NCBI GenBank assembly: GCA_964584125.1
Contig: CAZOYP010000001.1
Span: 1-64,000 of the forward strand
DNA: 64,000 bases
Direction of reading: 5' to 3'
From: Nitromaritima sp964584125
Lineage (GTDB): Bacteria > Nitrospinota > Nitrospinia > Nitrospinales > VA-1
This document shows, in pieces, positions 56,248 through 64,000 of the stretch (positions are counted from its first letter, which is position 1; every line of letters begins with the position of its first letter). The position numbers and the translations under genes are program-made. The notes below the pieces were generated by a model. It was not told where the DNA came from. It saw only the letters and a program-made list of their open reading frames with translations, and did no database searches.

Positions 56248-56408
56248 TTAGACTTCAAACTTTTTATTAATCTTAAGGAAATATATTATTTTTTTTTAAA
56301 AAAAAACAATTAAATTTTCTATTTACTAAAGGTTTTTAGAGTTCAAGGTTCATTCCCACTTACCTTAAAATTTTGTAATTTAAGACTCCCATTCGATTCC
56401 TAGAATCC

Positions 56409-57176
56409 ATGACTAATGATAAATTTATAAATGGAAAAAAACTAAGAATTGAGTTCAATTTTTCTAAATATGCTCATGCCTATGATAATCATGCTCAATT
56501 ACAAAAAATGATGGCAGAAAAATTAGCTTCATTTCTTCCAGATGCTATGCCTGAAAGAGTATTAGAAATTGGATGTGGCACAGGTATGTTTACAAAACAT
56601 CTACTGGCAAAGCCTGCAGAAAAAATATTTCTTAACGATATTTCAGATGAAATGCTTAAGCATATGAAGTTAAAGTTATCACTCCCACCCGATATTCAAA
56701 TTGTTGCAGGAAATGCTGAATTTCTGCAATTTCAACCTGTTGATATGATCACTGCTAATGCAGTATTTCAATGGTTCAGCGATCCTAGAAGTATATTGAA
56801 TCATTTAAAAACTTATATCAGGCCAAATGGAAGGTTGATTTTTAGCACCTTTGGACCATCAACTCTTAAAGAACTGAGAATAATAGCCAGATTAAAAAGC
56901 CCCATTCCACTCTATTCTGAAACCCAATGGATTAGTTTAATAAATGAATCTGGTATGACTTTGAGTTCATCAGCAAATGAAAAACATAAAACATTTTTTC
57001 CTAGTGCACTGCATTTGCTCAAAAATCTCCAACAAATAGGGGCTGCACCAACCAGAATGGCTACTTCAAAAGAAATACGTCGAATATTAAATGAATATGA
57101 TCAAACATATTTATCAAAACAAGGTGTATATGCAAACTGGGAATTATTATATTTTTCAGCTATAAATAAACAATAA
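56409..57176 (+). CDS. bioC: Malonyl-ACP O-methyltransferase
   Basis: Methylates malonyl-ACP to start pimelate synthesis. 255 residues. N-terminal FSKYAHAYDNHAQLQK, SAM motif VLEIGCGTGMFT (about 57), and ANAVFQWFSDP are BioC hallmarks. With bioF and the esterase it completes the pimeloyl part of the pathway as far as BioF, apart from FabI-type steps shared with fatty acid synthesis. Confidence 0.9.
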   Translation: MTNDKFINGKKLRIEFNFSKYAHAYDNHAQLQKMMAEKLASFLPDAMPERVLEIGCGTGMFTKHLLAKPAEKIFLNDISDEMLKHMKLKLSLPPDIQIVAGNAEFLQFQPVDMITANAVFQWFSDPRSILNHLKTYIRPNGRLIFSTFGPSTLKELRIIARLKSPIPLYSETQWISLINESGMTLSSSANEKHKTFFPSALHLLKNLQQIGAAPTRMATSKEIRRILNEYDQTYLSKQGVYANWELLYFSAINKQ

Positions 57177-57239
57177 AACGGGTTTCATGATATAGATAGC
57201 AATTTTTTTAAAATGCAATAACGATATAATATTCATTTA

Positions 57240-59096
57240 ATGCCAGATTTTTTAAAAAATAATCTAATAATTTTAAATAATAAATCGCCAGAACTTTATT
57301 CCTTAATTAAAAAAAACCAAAATGACGATCAATTTAAGATAAGTAAATCTAAGTTAGGAGTACCCACATTATCAAAGATTTTGCCGGATGGAAGGAATAA
57401 GGCCCTGCACAGTAAATACAATCCATTGCATGAAGCCACACAATTAATAGATTCGAATTATTCAAAAGAAATATCTAATTATATATTAATGGGCCTAGGG
57501 TTGGGGTATCACTTAATAGATCTTAATAAAAGAATATCCGCGCAAGACCGCATTATTATATTCGAAAAAAATTCAGCTGTAGCAAAGTTAGCATTATCCC
57601 AAAATGATTTTACTGAAGTCTTAAGTAATCCAGCAGTAAGCTTCTATATTGGTATTGATCCAAATAAAATTGAACAAATTTTATACAAGGATCGTACTAA
57701 TTTAGCCATTCATGGATACACTTCAATAACCCTTAAAACTATAGTTGAGCTTGATAGGGATTATTACCAATTATTAATGACGGAGCTAAATCAAGCTTAT
57801 CAAAAATATAAGCTTGATATTGACACACAATCTGTTTACTCAAAAAAGTTTTATAACAATATATTTGCTAACGCTAAATCTATAATAGAAAGCCCTGGGA
57901 TTTTACAATTAAAAAATATTTTTTCACAACTACCAGCTGTGCTGGTTTCAGCAGGTCCGTCCCTTGACAAAAATATTGGTTTTATTAAAAGTGCAAGAAA
58001 CCAAATTCTTGTTATCACAGCAGCAACAGCACTGAAGCCTTTGTTAAAAAACAAGATTGAACCCGACTTTGTTATAGCAATTGACCCAAATGAGGAAACC
58101 ATAGAATCTTTTAATATTGAATTGATACCTGAAAACTTATGGCTGATTTATGATCCATGTATTCCTTATTCGGTAAGTTCTCTTTTTAATTCAAGAAAAA
58201 TAATTATGGGAAGTAGTATAGAACTAGCAAAATGGATAATTGATCATAGTGAAGGGAAAGGATTTATTGAAAACACATCCTCAGTGGCACACGCATCATT
58301 TCATTTAGCTAAACATATGGGTTGTGAGCCGATTATTCTGGTTGGACAAGATTTATCTTTTGAAGGACATCGTATGCACTGTACGGATTCTTTTTACAGT
58401 CAAGCTAATCAAGATAACATAGGAACTGATCGAACAATAAAGGTTCTTGATTATAAAAAGTACACTGAATATAACCCTTCCATGGCATCAACAAAAGATA
58501 TATTCGAACAAAATTCAAAAACAACAAAAGCCATGGAAACTTACAAAAATCAATTTAAAAAAGAAATAAATACTAATAGTATTACTGTTAATGCAACTGA
58601 GGGAGGAGTTAATATTCCTGGAGCCATAAACGTCTCTTTAAAAGAGGCACTGAATAAACACTGTAAAGACATTAAATTTTTTAAAGCTAGTGACTTATTA
58701 CACGCTATTAAAAAACCTAAAAAAAATAGACTTCTTGAAGATTCAATCAAACACCAATTAGAAAGGTTTAATGAAGTTAAAAACTCGTTACAAATAATTA
58801 ACAATAAATATCTATCTGGCAAAGAATTATCAGAAAAAAAATCTCAATTTGTCTTAGAGATGGAATCCTTTTATTCAGAATTACTAAACGATGAAATAAC
58901 AGTGGCACTAATGCAAGGTTATGATTACATAACATTCGTAGAGTGGAACCTGGAAACAAAAAAAATTAACAAGCTATCAGAAAATGAAAAAATAGAAAAA
59001 AAAATTGAGCGAGATCATAGGTTTATTAAAAAAACATCAAAAACATTAGATTTTTTGTGTAAAAGCTTTAAAAAAATGGAATATCACTTACCCTAA
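57240..59096 (+). CDS. Maf-type DUF115 motility accessory factor
   Basis: 618 residues. The DUF115 core (about 190-440) reads VSAGPSLDKNIGFI, KNKIEPDFVIAIDPNEE and VGQDLSFEGHRMHC. Maf proteins transfer pseudaminic or legionaminic acid to flagellin in Campylobacter and Aeromonas, so it probably glycosylates the flagellin encoded 20 kb away. N- and C-terminal domains of about 180 residues are less conserved; the C terminus is coiled-coil. Its stop overlaps the convergent methyltransferase stop. Confidence 0.8.
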   Translation: MPDFLKNNLIILNNKSPELYSLIKKNQNDDQFKISKSKLGVPTLSKILPDGRNKALHSKYNPLHEATQLIDSNYSKEISNYILMGLGLGYHLIDLNKRISAQDRIIIFEKNSAVAKLALSQNDFTEVLSNPAVSFYIGIDPNKIEQILYKDRTNLAIHGYTSITLKTIVELDRDYYQLLMTELNQAYQKYKLDIDTQSVYSKKFYNNIFANAKSIIESPGILQLKNIFSQLPAVLVSAGPSLDKNIGFIKSARNQILVITAATALKPLLKNKIEPDFVIAIDPNEETIESFNIELIPENLWLIYDPCIPYSVSSLFNSRKIIMGSSIELAKWIIDHSEGKGFIENTSSVAHASFHLAKHMGCEPIILVGQDLSFEGHRMHCTDSFYSQANQDNIGTDRTIKVLDYKKYTEYNPSMASTKDIFEQNSKTTKAMETYKNQFKKEINTNSITVNATEGGVNIPGAINVSLKEALNKHCKDIKFFKASDLLHAIKKPKKNRLLEDSIKHQLERFNEVKNSLQIINNKYLSGKELSEKKSQFVLEMESFYSELLNDEITVALMQGYDYITFVEWNLETKKINKLSENEKIEKKIERDHRFIKKTSKTLDFLCKSFKKMEYHLP

Positions 59097-60073
59097 ATTT
59101 TCATGGCTTCAATTATAGTTGACCCATGACCAATCTCGATTTTTTTTATACGAGCAAAACCGGTTTTTTTAAGCAATGAATTGACCTCGCTATAAGAATA
59201 TGATTTTCCAGTTTTCGTATATAAAAGCATTGTAACAGCAAACATCGCTGCATCATAAGGCTCTGTTCTTGAATCTTTTAAAAAAAGGTCATACAAAATA
59301 ATTCGCCCACCATATACAAGGGCCTTATTTATTTTTTTTAAAATAACTTTATTCTCACTAATATTATATATATGAATTATATTTGATAAAAAAACCGTAT
59401 CGTATCCAATTCCAAATTCGTCAGAAAATAAATCGCCATTTATAAATTTTATACGCTTGTAAAAAGATTTTTTTTTATGTAACTCGCGTGCAACTTTAAT
59501 TGCAGCTTCCCGATCAATTAATGTTGCTGTAGCATTTTTATCTTTCTTTAAAATCGCAGCACTATAGGAACCCGGTCCTGCACCTATATCAATTAGATTC
59601 CCAATTTTTTGTTTTGTTACCAAACTTGCTATCTTGTCTGCATATAAGTTACTCCGCTCATGCATAGCATAGGTAAAAAGAGTTCTAAAACTGGGATCAT
59701 CTGATTCATCAAATTTTTTAAGATCTCTTCCTTTTTTGATGGTTTTTAAAAGATAGCTATATTCATCCCTACCATCAAGTTTTAACATAACCGTTCCCCT
59801 TTTGAAATCAGGGCTTGATTCGCAGAAATATTTGTAAGTAACAGATGTATTTTTATAAAAATCTTTATTAACTTTTAAAGCACCCATCGCTGTTAAAGCA
59901 TTTAAAAGAATCTCTATACCCTCAACTTTGGTTTTAGTAATAAATGCTATTTGCTTAGCTAACAAAGATTTTTTTTTTAAAACTGAAAAAATCTTCAATT
60001 CCAAAGCACAGATTAAAACATTGGATTCTTCAAGTTGTTCAATTTTATTAATAATATCCCTATAAGAAAGCAT
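59093..60073 (-). CDS. SAM-dependent O-methyltransferase
   Basis: 326 residues. N-terminal winged-helix dimerisation-like domain (about 1-85) followed by a class I methyltransferase: LIDIGAGPGSYSAA (about 167), D of the acidic loop in ATLIDREAAIKVA, FLSNIIHIY, and GGRIILYDLFL. Resembles plant-type and polyketide-tailoring O-methyltransferases. Substrate unknown; adjacent Maf suggests but does not prove a sugar or lipid modification. Confidence 0.82.
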   Translation of the reverse strand: MLSYRDIINKIEQLEESNVLICALELKIFSVLKKKSLLAKQIAFITKTKVEGIEILLNALTAMGALKVNKDFYKNTSVTYKYFCESSPDFKRGTVMLKLDGRDEYSYLLKTIKKGRDLKKFDESDDPSFRTLFTYAMHERSNLYADKIASLVTKQKIGNLIDIGAGPGSYSAAILKKDKNATATLIDREAAIKVARELHKKKSFYKRIKFINGDLFSDEFGIGYDTVFLSNIIHIYNISENKVILKKINKALVYGGRIILYDLFLKDSRTEPYDAAMFAVTMLLYTKTGKSYSYSEVNSLLKKTGFARIKKIEIGHGSTIIEAMKI

Positions 60074-60159
60074 AAAAATATCGTTGAAATACTATATAAT
60101 TATTTTTAATTTGAAAGTAAGGATCATTTCTTTTAACTAGAATTTTGAGAACAATATCA

Positions 60160-60975
60160 TCAGTATGCTATAAAACCTTTCTCAATGAGTTTAGTTAAAT
60201 TCTTAAACATCAATTGAATAAAATAAGGAGGCTTGTTGTTTAACCCTTTCTTAATTATATGAAGAGCCTGACTTGATTCTCGTTTCTTATGATGTGCTAA
60301 GGCGAGTAGTAAATGCGACATATGCCACTTTTCACTATCAGGATATTGAGAAATCAAACGAGATAAAGGCCCTGAAACCTTTGAAATATTGCCTAATCGA
60401 TAGTGTGACATACCTAAACCAAACAGTAAGTTGTCAGTTAACTCGTATGGTGGATTTGCCAGAAGTAACTGTTTAAATAAGTTTGCACTTTTAAAATACT
60501 GACGTTTTTTAAATAAACTAAATGCATTTTTATATTTCTTTGGTGAAAAAATGGGATCTGGGGTGATAGTTTGGCTTAGTTTTTCAAGTTCTCTGTCAAA
60601 TTTTTTATTTTCAAGTTTTATACTATCAATATTTTGCCCTAAACTTTCGACACGTTTTTTTTCCTCACCAATCCTATTGGATACCGTTGTATCCATAGAT
60701 TTGATGTTGGGAATAAATCTCTTAACTCCTTCGCTTAATCCTATTTCATCCAAATCAAGTACATCAAGCTTTAGAAATAAATTTTCTATTTGTTCTTCAA
60801 TTTCGTCAAACTTCGTTTGAAGAATTCGCCTCTGTTCTAACTCGTTTTCGTCTGCAGGAAGCCAAGAATGAAGATCCGATGGATTTATGGTTGAATCAAT
60901 AGATTGGGATTCAGAACTAATCGAACAACCATATAAAATTAAAAATAAAATTACTGAGATATATTTTTTAGTCAT
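60160..60975 (-). CDS. CpoB/YbgF-like TPR lipoprotein
   Basis: 271 residues. Lipoprotein signal with lipobox LYGC (Cys17), a coiled coil (about 50-120), and C-terminal tetratricopeptide repeats (ANLFKQLLLANPPYELTDNL, SGPLSRLISQYPDSEKWHM). Similar layout to CpoB, which coordinates peptidoglycan and outer-membrane constriction, but no tol-pal genes are adjacent. Confidence 0.72.
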   Translation of the reverse strand: MTKKYISVILFLILYGCSISSESQSIDSTINPSDLHSWLPADENELEQRRILQTKFDEIEEQIENLFLKLDVLDLDEIGLSEGVKRFIPNIKSMDTTVSNRIGEEKKRVESLGQNIDSIKLENKKFDRELEKLSQTITPDPIFSPKKYKNAFSLFKKRQYFKSANLFKQLLLANPPYELTDNLLFGLGMSHYRLGNISKVSGPLSRLISQYPDSEKWHMSHLLLALAHHKKRESSQALHIIKKGLNNKPPYFIQLMFKNLTKLIEKGFIAY

Positions 60976-61059
60976 TTTTATTAAAAAATTGTTTTATAAT
61001 TCAAATATAACGTTTTTTATGGTAATGGAATACATCAATTATTTCAAGTGGTTAGATAA

Positions 61060-61950
61060 GTGAAAGATTATTATTCAATATTAGGAGTATCTCGTAATGC
61101 TTTAGATGCAGATGTTAAAAAAGCATTTCGAAAAAAAGCTATGGATTATCATCCTGATAGAAATAAGGACAACCCAAAAGCCGAAGAAAAATTTAAAGAA
61201 GTTAATGAAGCATACGCTGTTTTAAGTGATAAAAACAAACGATCTCAATATGATCAGTTTGGAAGTGATGGGTTTCATAAACGTTTTTCAAGAGAAGATA
61301 TCTTCCGAGACTTTGACTTTGGAGATATGTTTAGCTCTTTTGGATCACAATCAGGTTCTGGTGGCACTAGGGGCTTTCCTGACCTAGATAGCTTTATGTC
61401 TGGTCATGGTTTTGGAGGGCCACGTACACGCAAAGGACAAGATATAAGGCAGGATTTTTATATTTCTTTTAATGAGGCTGCTCTAGGAACACAACGTAGT
61501 ATTATTGTTGAATTAAATGGAAAAAAAACAGAGACAACTTTTAAAGTACCTGGAGGTTCTAAAGACAGATCTCGGTTACGACTAGTAGGAAAAGGCCAAC
61601 CTGGAACAAATGGCGGGTCACCCGGAGATCTATATCTCAATATTCGTATTAATAAACACCCTCACTTCTCAAGGGAAGGCGACGATATAGTAATTAGTAA
61701 AGAAATATGCCCAACTGAAGCCTTGCTTGGTACTACTGTTGAAATTCCCACACTAAAAGATTCGAAACAATTAACTATTCCCCCTTGTACCCAAAGCCAC
61801 ACGAAACTTAGGCTTAAAGGAGTAGGTATACCCTACAATCAAGGGAAAATGACAGGAGATCAGTTAGTTCGCATTATTGTCAAATACCCAAAAAAATTAA
61901 CGAATCAACAACTTGAGCTAGTTCACAAGCTAAAAGACTCTGGCTTGTAA
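61060..61950 (+). CDS. cbpA: DnaJ-type co-chaperone (CbpA-like)
   Basis: 296 residues. J domain (1-65) with YHPDRN (HPD), a short Gly/Phe region (about 75-125), and C-terminal substrate domains; no CxxCxGxG zinc fingers, so CbpA/DjlA-type rather than DnaJ. Starts at GTG. No dnaK/grpE nearby. Stop is 44 bases before the ferredoxin. Confidence 0.9.
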   Translation: MKDYYSILGVSRNALDADVKKAFRKKAMDYHPDRNKDNPKAEEKFKEVNEAYAVLSDKNKRSQYDQFGSDGFHKRFSREDIFRDFDFGDMFSSFGSQSGSGGTRGFPDLDSFMSGHGFGGPRTRKGQDIRQDFYISFNEAALGTQRSIIVELNGKKTETTFKVPGGSKDRSRLRLVGKGQPGTNGGSPGDLYLNIRINKHPHFSREGDDIVISKEICPTEALLGTTVEIPTLKDSKQLTIPPCTQSHTKLRLKGVGIPYNQGKMTGDQLVRIIVKYPKKLTNQQLELVHKLKDSGL

Positions 61951-62003
61951 TATAAGATATACGCCAGGCATCAAATCTCTACTTAAGTAAGGAGTTGTTC
62001 ACT

Positions 62004-62300
62004 GTGGCTTCAGTAAACTTTATACCCGACAAAGTAGTTCATCACATAGCTGATGGTAGTCGGTTAATTGAGGTATGTGATGAAACCGGAGTCTCTTTAT
62101 CTTTTGGTTGTACTGAAGGGAGTTGTGGTGTTTGTGAGCTTACAGTGTTAGAGGGGAGGGATAATTTATCAAAAATTACGGACGAGGAGAAAAATTATTT
62201 ACTCCCTGACGATTTAGAAGGAGGAATGCGCTTGGGATGCCAATTAAAAATCCGAAAAGGTGATGTAAGCCTGACTTGGAGAAAAAATAAAAAAAATTAA
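62004..62300 (+). CDS. 2Fe-2S plant-type ferredoxin
   Basis: 98 residues. Cluster ligands in FGCTEGSCGVC (CX4CX2C) and the final LGCQLKI. Start GTG at 62004 is chosen because AAGGAG ends nine bases upstream; the TTG at 61995 directly abuts the same site and is rejected. Electron carrier, partner unknown. Confidence 0.9.
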   Translation: MASVNFIPDKVVHHIADGSRLIEVCDETGVSLSFGCTEGSCGVCELTVLEGRDNLSKITDEEKNYLLPDDLEGGMRLGCQLKIRKGDVSLTWRKNKKN

Positions 62301-62361
62301 AATTTCCCCCAATTTGTTTACCTATTTTTTTTATTTATTTTATCACCGAATGTATTATCTA

Positions 62362-62390
62362 TTGACTTATCTTTAATCAACAAATAGAAT
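62362..62390 (+). promoter_or_regulatory. Sigma-70 promoter of the pyr operon
   Basis: TTGACT (62362-62367), 17 bases, TAGAAT (62385-62390). Transcription would start around 62397, just before the PyrR-binding hairpin. Confidence 0.75.
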
Positions 62391-62410
62391 ATTAAATGCT
62401 ACTAATATAA

Positions 62411-62443
62411 CTCTTTAAACCGGTCCTGAGAGGCCGATAAGGG
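62411..62443 (+). promoter_or_regulatory. PyrR-binding hairpin (anti-antiterminator)
   Basis: Lower stem CTCTT/AAGGG (62411-62415 and 62439-62443), upper stem CGG/CCG (62421-62423 and 62434-62436), and a ten-base loop TCCTGAGAGG (62424-62433) identical to the TCCNGAGAGG loop of Bacillus pyr leaders. UMP-bound PyrR would hold this hairpin and permit the terminator at 62472. Confidence 0.88.
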
Positions 62444-62471
62444 ATCAATGATATACATGACAAGCAAGATT

Positions 62472-62511
62472 GCTCCTTCGTGGAAACAACTTCCGTAGGG
62501 GCTATTTTTTT
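62472..62511 (+). terminator. Attenuator terminator of the pyr leader
   Basis: GCTCC (62472-62476) pairs with GGGGC (62498-62502), inner stem GGAA/TTCC, then a seven-T run (62505-62511). CCTT (62475-62478) can instead pair with AAGG of the PyrR hairpin (62439-62442), giving an antiterminator. Confidence 0.85.
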
Positions 62512-62530
62512 GCCTAAATTTGGTGCCAAA

Positions 62531-63076
62531 TTGAATAACCTAGCTTTTAGTAACACAGATATTTCCAGAGCAATAAGCCGTATTACCCACGAAATATTGG
62601 AAAAAAATAAAGGTGCTGAAAATTTAGCTCTAATTGGGATCCGCACTCGGGGTGTAACCCTCGCAAATAGAATTCGAAAAAAAATCAGTGATATTGAGGG
62701 TATAGAGATAGATCTCGGGGTTTTAGATATAACTTTATACCGTGACGATTTAGATGCTGGCAAACGCAATCCTATGATAGAAAAAACAACCATTCCTTTT
62801 CCTTTGGAAGATAAACAAGTTGTCCTAATTGATGATGTACTTTTTACAGGTAGAACGATAAGGGCAGCAATTGATGCCCTTATTGACATTGGCAGACCGG
62901 CCAATGTTCAACTTGGTGTGCTAATAGATAGAGGACACAGAGAGCTTCCGATTAGAGCAGACTATGTAGGTAAAAATATTCCAACAGCTAAAAACAGTCG
63001 AGTTCAAGTATTACTAAAAGAAGATGACGGTAAAGATGAAGTTTTCATATTAGATGATTTAAAAAAAAATAAATGA
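62531..63076 (+). CDS. pyrR: Bifunctional pyr regulator and uracil phosphoribosyltransferase PyrR
   Basis: 181 residues from a TTG at 62531, the same length as Bacillus PyrR. A GTG at 62480 would start inside the terminator hairpin and is rejected. N-terminal NTDISRAISRITHEILEKNKG matches the family; the PRPP loop LIDDVLFTGRTIRAA is intact. Binds the leader hairpin at 62411 to terminate transcription when UMP is high. Stop overlaps pyrB (ATGA). Confidence 0.93.
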   Translation: MNNLAFSNTDISRAISRITHEILEKNKGAENLALIGIRTRGVTLANRIRKKISDIEGIEIDLGVLDITLYRDDLDAGKRNPMIEKTTIPFPLEDKQVVLIDDVLFTGRTIRAAIDALIDIGRPANVQLGVLIDRGHRELPIRADYVGKNIPTAKNSRVQVLLKEDDGKDEVFILDDLKKNK

Positions 63077-64000
63077 TGTTTACTATTAAAAATATTTTAG
63101 GAACCCGGTCCTTAAGCCAAGAAGATATAACTACTATATTAGATGCAACTGATTCATTCAAAGAAATTTCTACACGCCCGATTAAAAAGGTGCCGACGTT
63201 AAGGGGAAAAACTATAATCAATTTATTTTTTGAACCAAGTACTCGAACTCGTACTTCGTTTGAAATAGCAGGGAAAAGGCTAAGCGCTGATGTAATAAAT
63301 ATTTCAGGATCCTCAAGCAGTACAGTTAAAGGTGAAAATCTAATAGATACGGCCTTAAACCTTGAAGCTATGCGCCCAGATATTATGGTTGTACGTCATG
63401 GACTTTCTGGGGCTGCTGAAATGATTTCTCGTTTTGTTCATTGCCCAATTATAAATGCGGGCGATGGATATCATGAACACCCTACTCAAGCTTTACTAGA
63501 CTTATATACAATTAGAGAAGCAAAAGGTAACTTAAAAGGATTAGACATAGTAATCGTTGGTGATATAGCACACAGTAGAGTAGTCAGGTCCAATATTTAC
63601 GCTATGAAAACGATGGGTATGAACGTGAAACTCATCGGACCACCAACTATGATTCCGCTGGGAATAGAAAAAATGGGAGTTGATATCAGTTATTGCTTAA
63701 AAGGTGCAATATCAAACGCGGACGTAATCATGATGCTTCGCCTGCAAAAAGAAAGGCAAAGCCAGTTCCTGTTACCCAGTATTCGCGAATACTCTAATCT
63801 TTATTGCCTTACTACAAAACTTTTAGAAGAAGCAAAAGAAGATGTGCTTATTTTTCACCCTGGTCCAGTCAATCGTGGAATTGAAATCTCTTTAGATGTA
63901 ATGGAAAGTGATCGATCACTTATATTAAATCAGGTTACTAACGGAGTAGCACTTCGCATGGCACTAATGTACCACATTCTTGGGGGTAATAATGACCGTA
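63073..64000 (+). CDS. pyrB: Aspartate carbamoyltransferase catalytic subunit (3' end cut)
   Basis: Second enzyme of de novo pyrimidine synthesis. About 309 residues shown, nearly complete; the stop lies just beyond the window. FFEPSTRTRTSFE (carbamoyl phosphate site), HPTQALLDL, GDIAHSRVVRSN and HPGPVNRG are intact. Starts ATG 63073 with a four-base overlap with pyrR (a second ATG at 63076 is possible). An ATG at 63992 in another frame may begin the next gene, probably pyrC. Confidence 0.95.
   Translation, partial: MMFTIKNILGTRSLSQEDITTILDATDSFKEISTRPIKKVPTLRGKTIINLFFEPSTRTRTSFEIAGKRLSADVINISGSSSSTVKGENLIDTALNLEAMRPDIMVVRHGLSGAAEMISRFVHCPIINAGDGYHEHPTQALLDLYTIREAKGNLKGLDIVIVGDIAHSRVVRSNIYAMKTMGMNVKLIGPPTMIPLGIEKMGVDISYCLKGAISNADVIMMLRLQKERQSQFLLPSIREYSNLYCLTTKLLEEAKEDVLIFHPGPVNRGIEISLDVMESDRSLILNQVTNGVALRMALMYHILGGNNDR

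Noticed and set aside
56330..56400. Possible tRNA fragment (GGTTCATTCCC-like T-loop) before bioC
   Set aside because: No acceptor stem or anticodon arm could be folded; probably chance.
62480..62530. 51-base N-terminal extension of pyrR starting at GTG
   Set aside because: The GTG is in the attenuator terminator hairpin; PyrR of normal length begins at 62531.
1..64000. CRISPR arrays, transposases, prophage or defence clusters
   Set aside because: No regular spaced repeats, transposase or integrase motifs, or phage structural genes seen on either strand.

Overview
The window looks like a chromosomal segment of a low-GC, Gram-negative, motile bacterium. It carries an envelope with outer-membrane proteins (TolC-type channel, periplasmic adaptor, several lipoproteins, an LPS-type GT9 glycosyltransferase), flagellin, a CcsA/HemX-type cytochrome c assembly protein, mitochondrial-type aconitase and a Tat translocase subunit. 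Paired DUF507 genes, LarB/LarC, a split transketolase, a PyrR-controlled pyr operon and the type of tRNA-Met all resemble Desulfobacterota/Nitrospinota-like lineages. A marine Nitrospinota-type relative is my best guess, but this is inference from gene content and no marker was compared by alignment. TTG start codons are unusually common (flagellin, bioF, pyrR, a GT9 gene, a CPBP gene and a lipoprotein gene).

Layout. 1-5.2 kb: 5' part of a divergent pgk (minus), an RNase E/G gene behind a palindrome-rich gap, a two-gene HmuY-like/SUMF1-like lipoprotein operon (minus), and an orphan gene. 5.3-10.6 kb: ftsE-ftsX-envC-ctpA-tsaD, a tightly packed cell-division/peptidoglycan set. 10.7-15.4 kb: an OleD-like dehydrogenase, larB-gpsA (minus), a TPR membrane protein and an M48-LysM protease. 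15.6-22.5 kb: aconitase behind a perfect bidirectional terminator, then accessory genes (alpha/beta hydrolase, leucine-rich repeat protein, metallo-beta-lactamase-fold protein), tRNA-Met and its terminator. 22.5-28 kb: GT9, larC, two DUF507 genes, tatC, a degenerate CPBP protein. 28-34.3 kb: rpiB-glyA-nrdR behind a near-consensus sigma-70 promoter, then ccsA/hemX-hemA-hemC-nadC.

34.3-38 kb is an accessory block: a short IscU/NifU-like protein, a DUF1566 protein, a pilin-like membrane protein, a small LRR protein, and flagellin-flgM preceded by a recognisable sigma-28 promoter that shows the flagellin gene starts at TTG. 38-46 kb: HtrA protease and UbiE/MenG, DJ-1/PfpI, zinc-ribbon, PhzF, AsnB, split transketolase. 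46-51 kb: a TolC-MacA-MacB-type tripartite export operon preceded by four GTTAA repeats at helical-turn spacing. 51-57 kb: a chorismate-utilising enzyme plus class IV aminotransferase, and a partial biotin pathway (bioF, a BioH-like esterase, bioC). 57-64 kb: a Maf-type flagellin-glycosylation protein, a methyltransferase, a TPR lipoprotein, a CbpA-like co-chaperone, a 2Fe-2S ferredoxin, and pyrR-pyrB (pyrB runs off the end) controlled by a complete PyrR attenuator.

The best-supported regulatory discoveries are the PyrR attenuator (62362-62530), the sigma-28 promoter of the orphan flagellin (37643-37669) and the GTTAA array upstream of the export operon (46016-46070). I found no CRISPR array, insertion sequence, prophage or clear defence system. 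No entirely new system can be proved from the sequence alone; the orphan proteins at 4.6, 20.2, 35.2 and 54 kb are the least explained genes.
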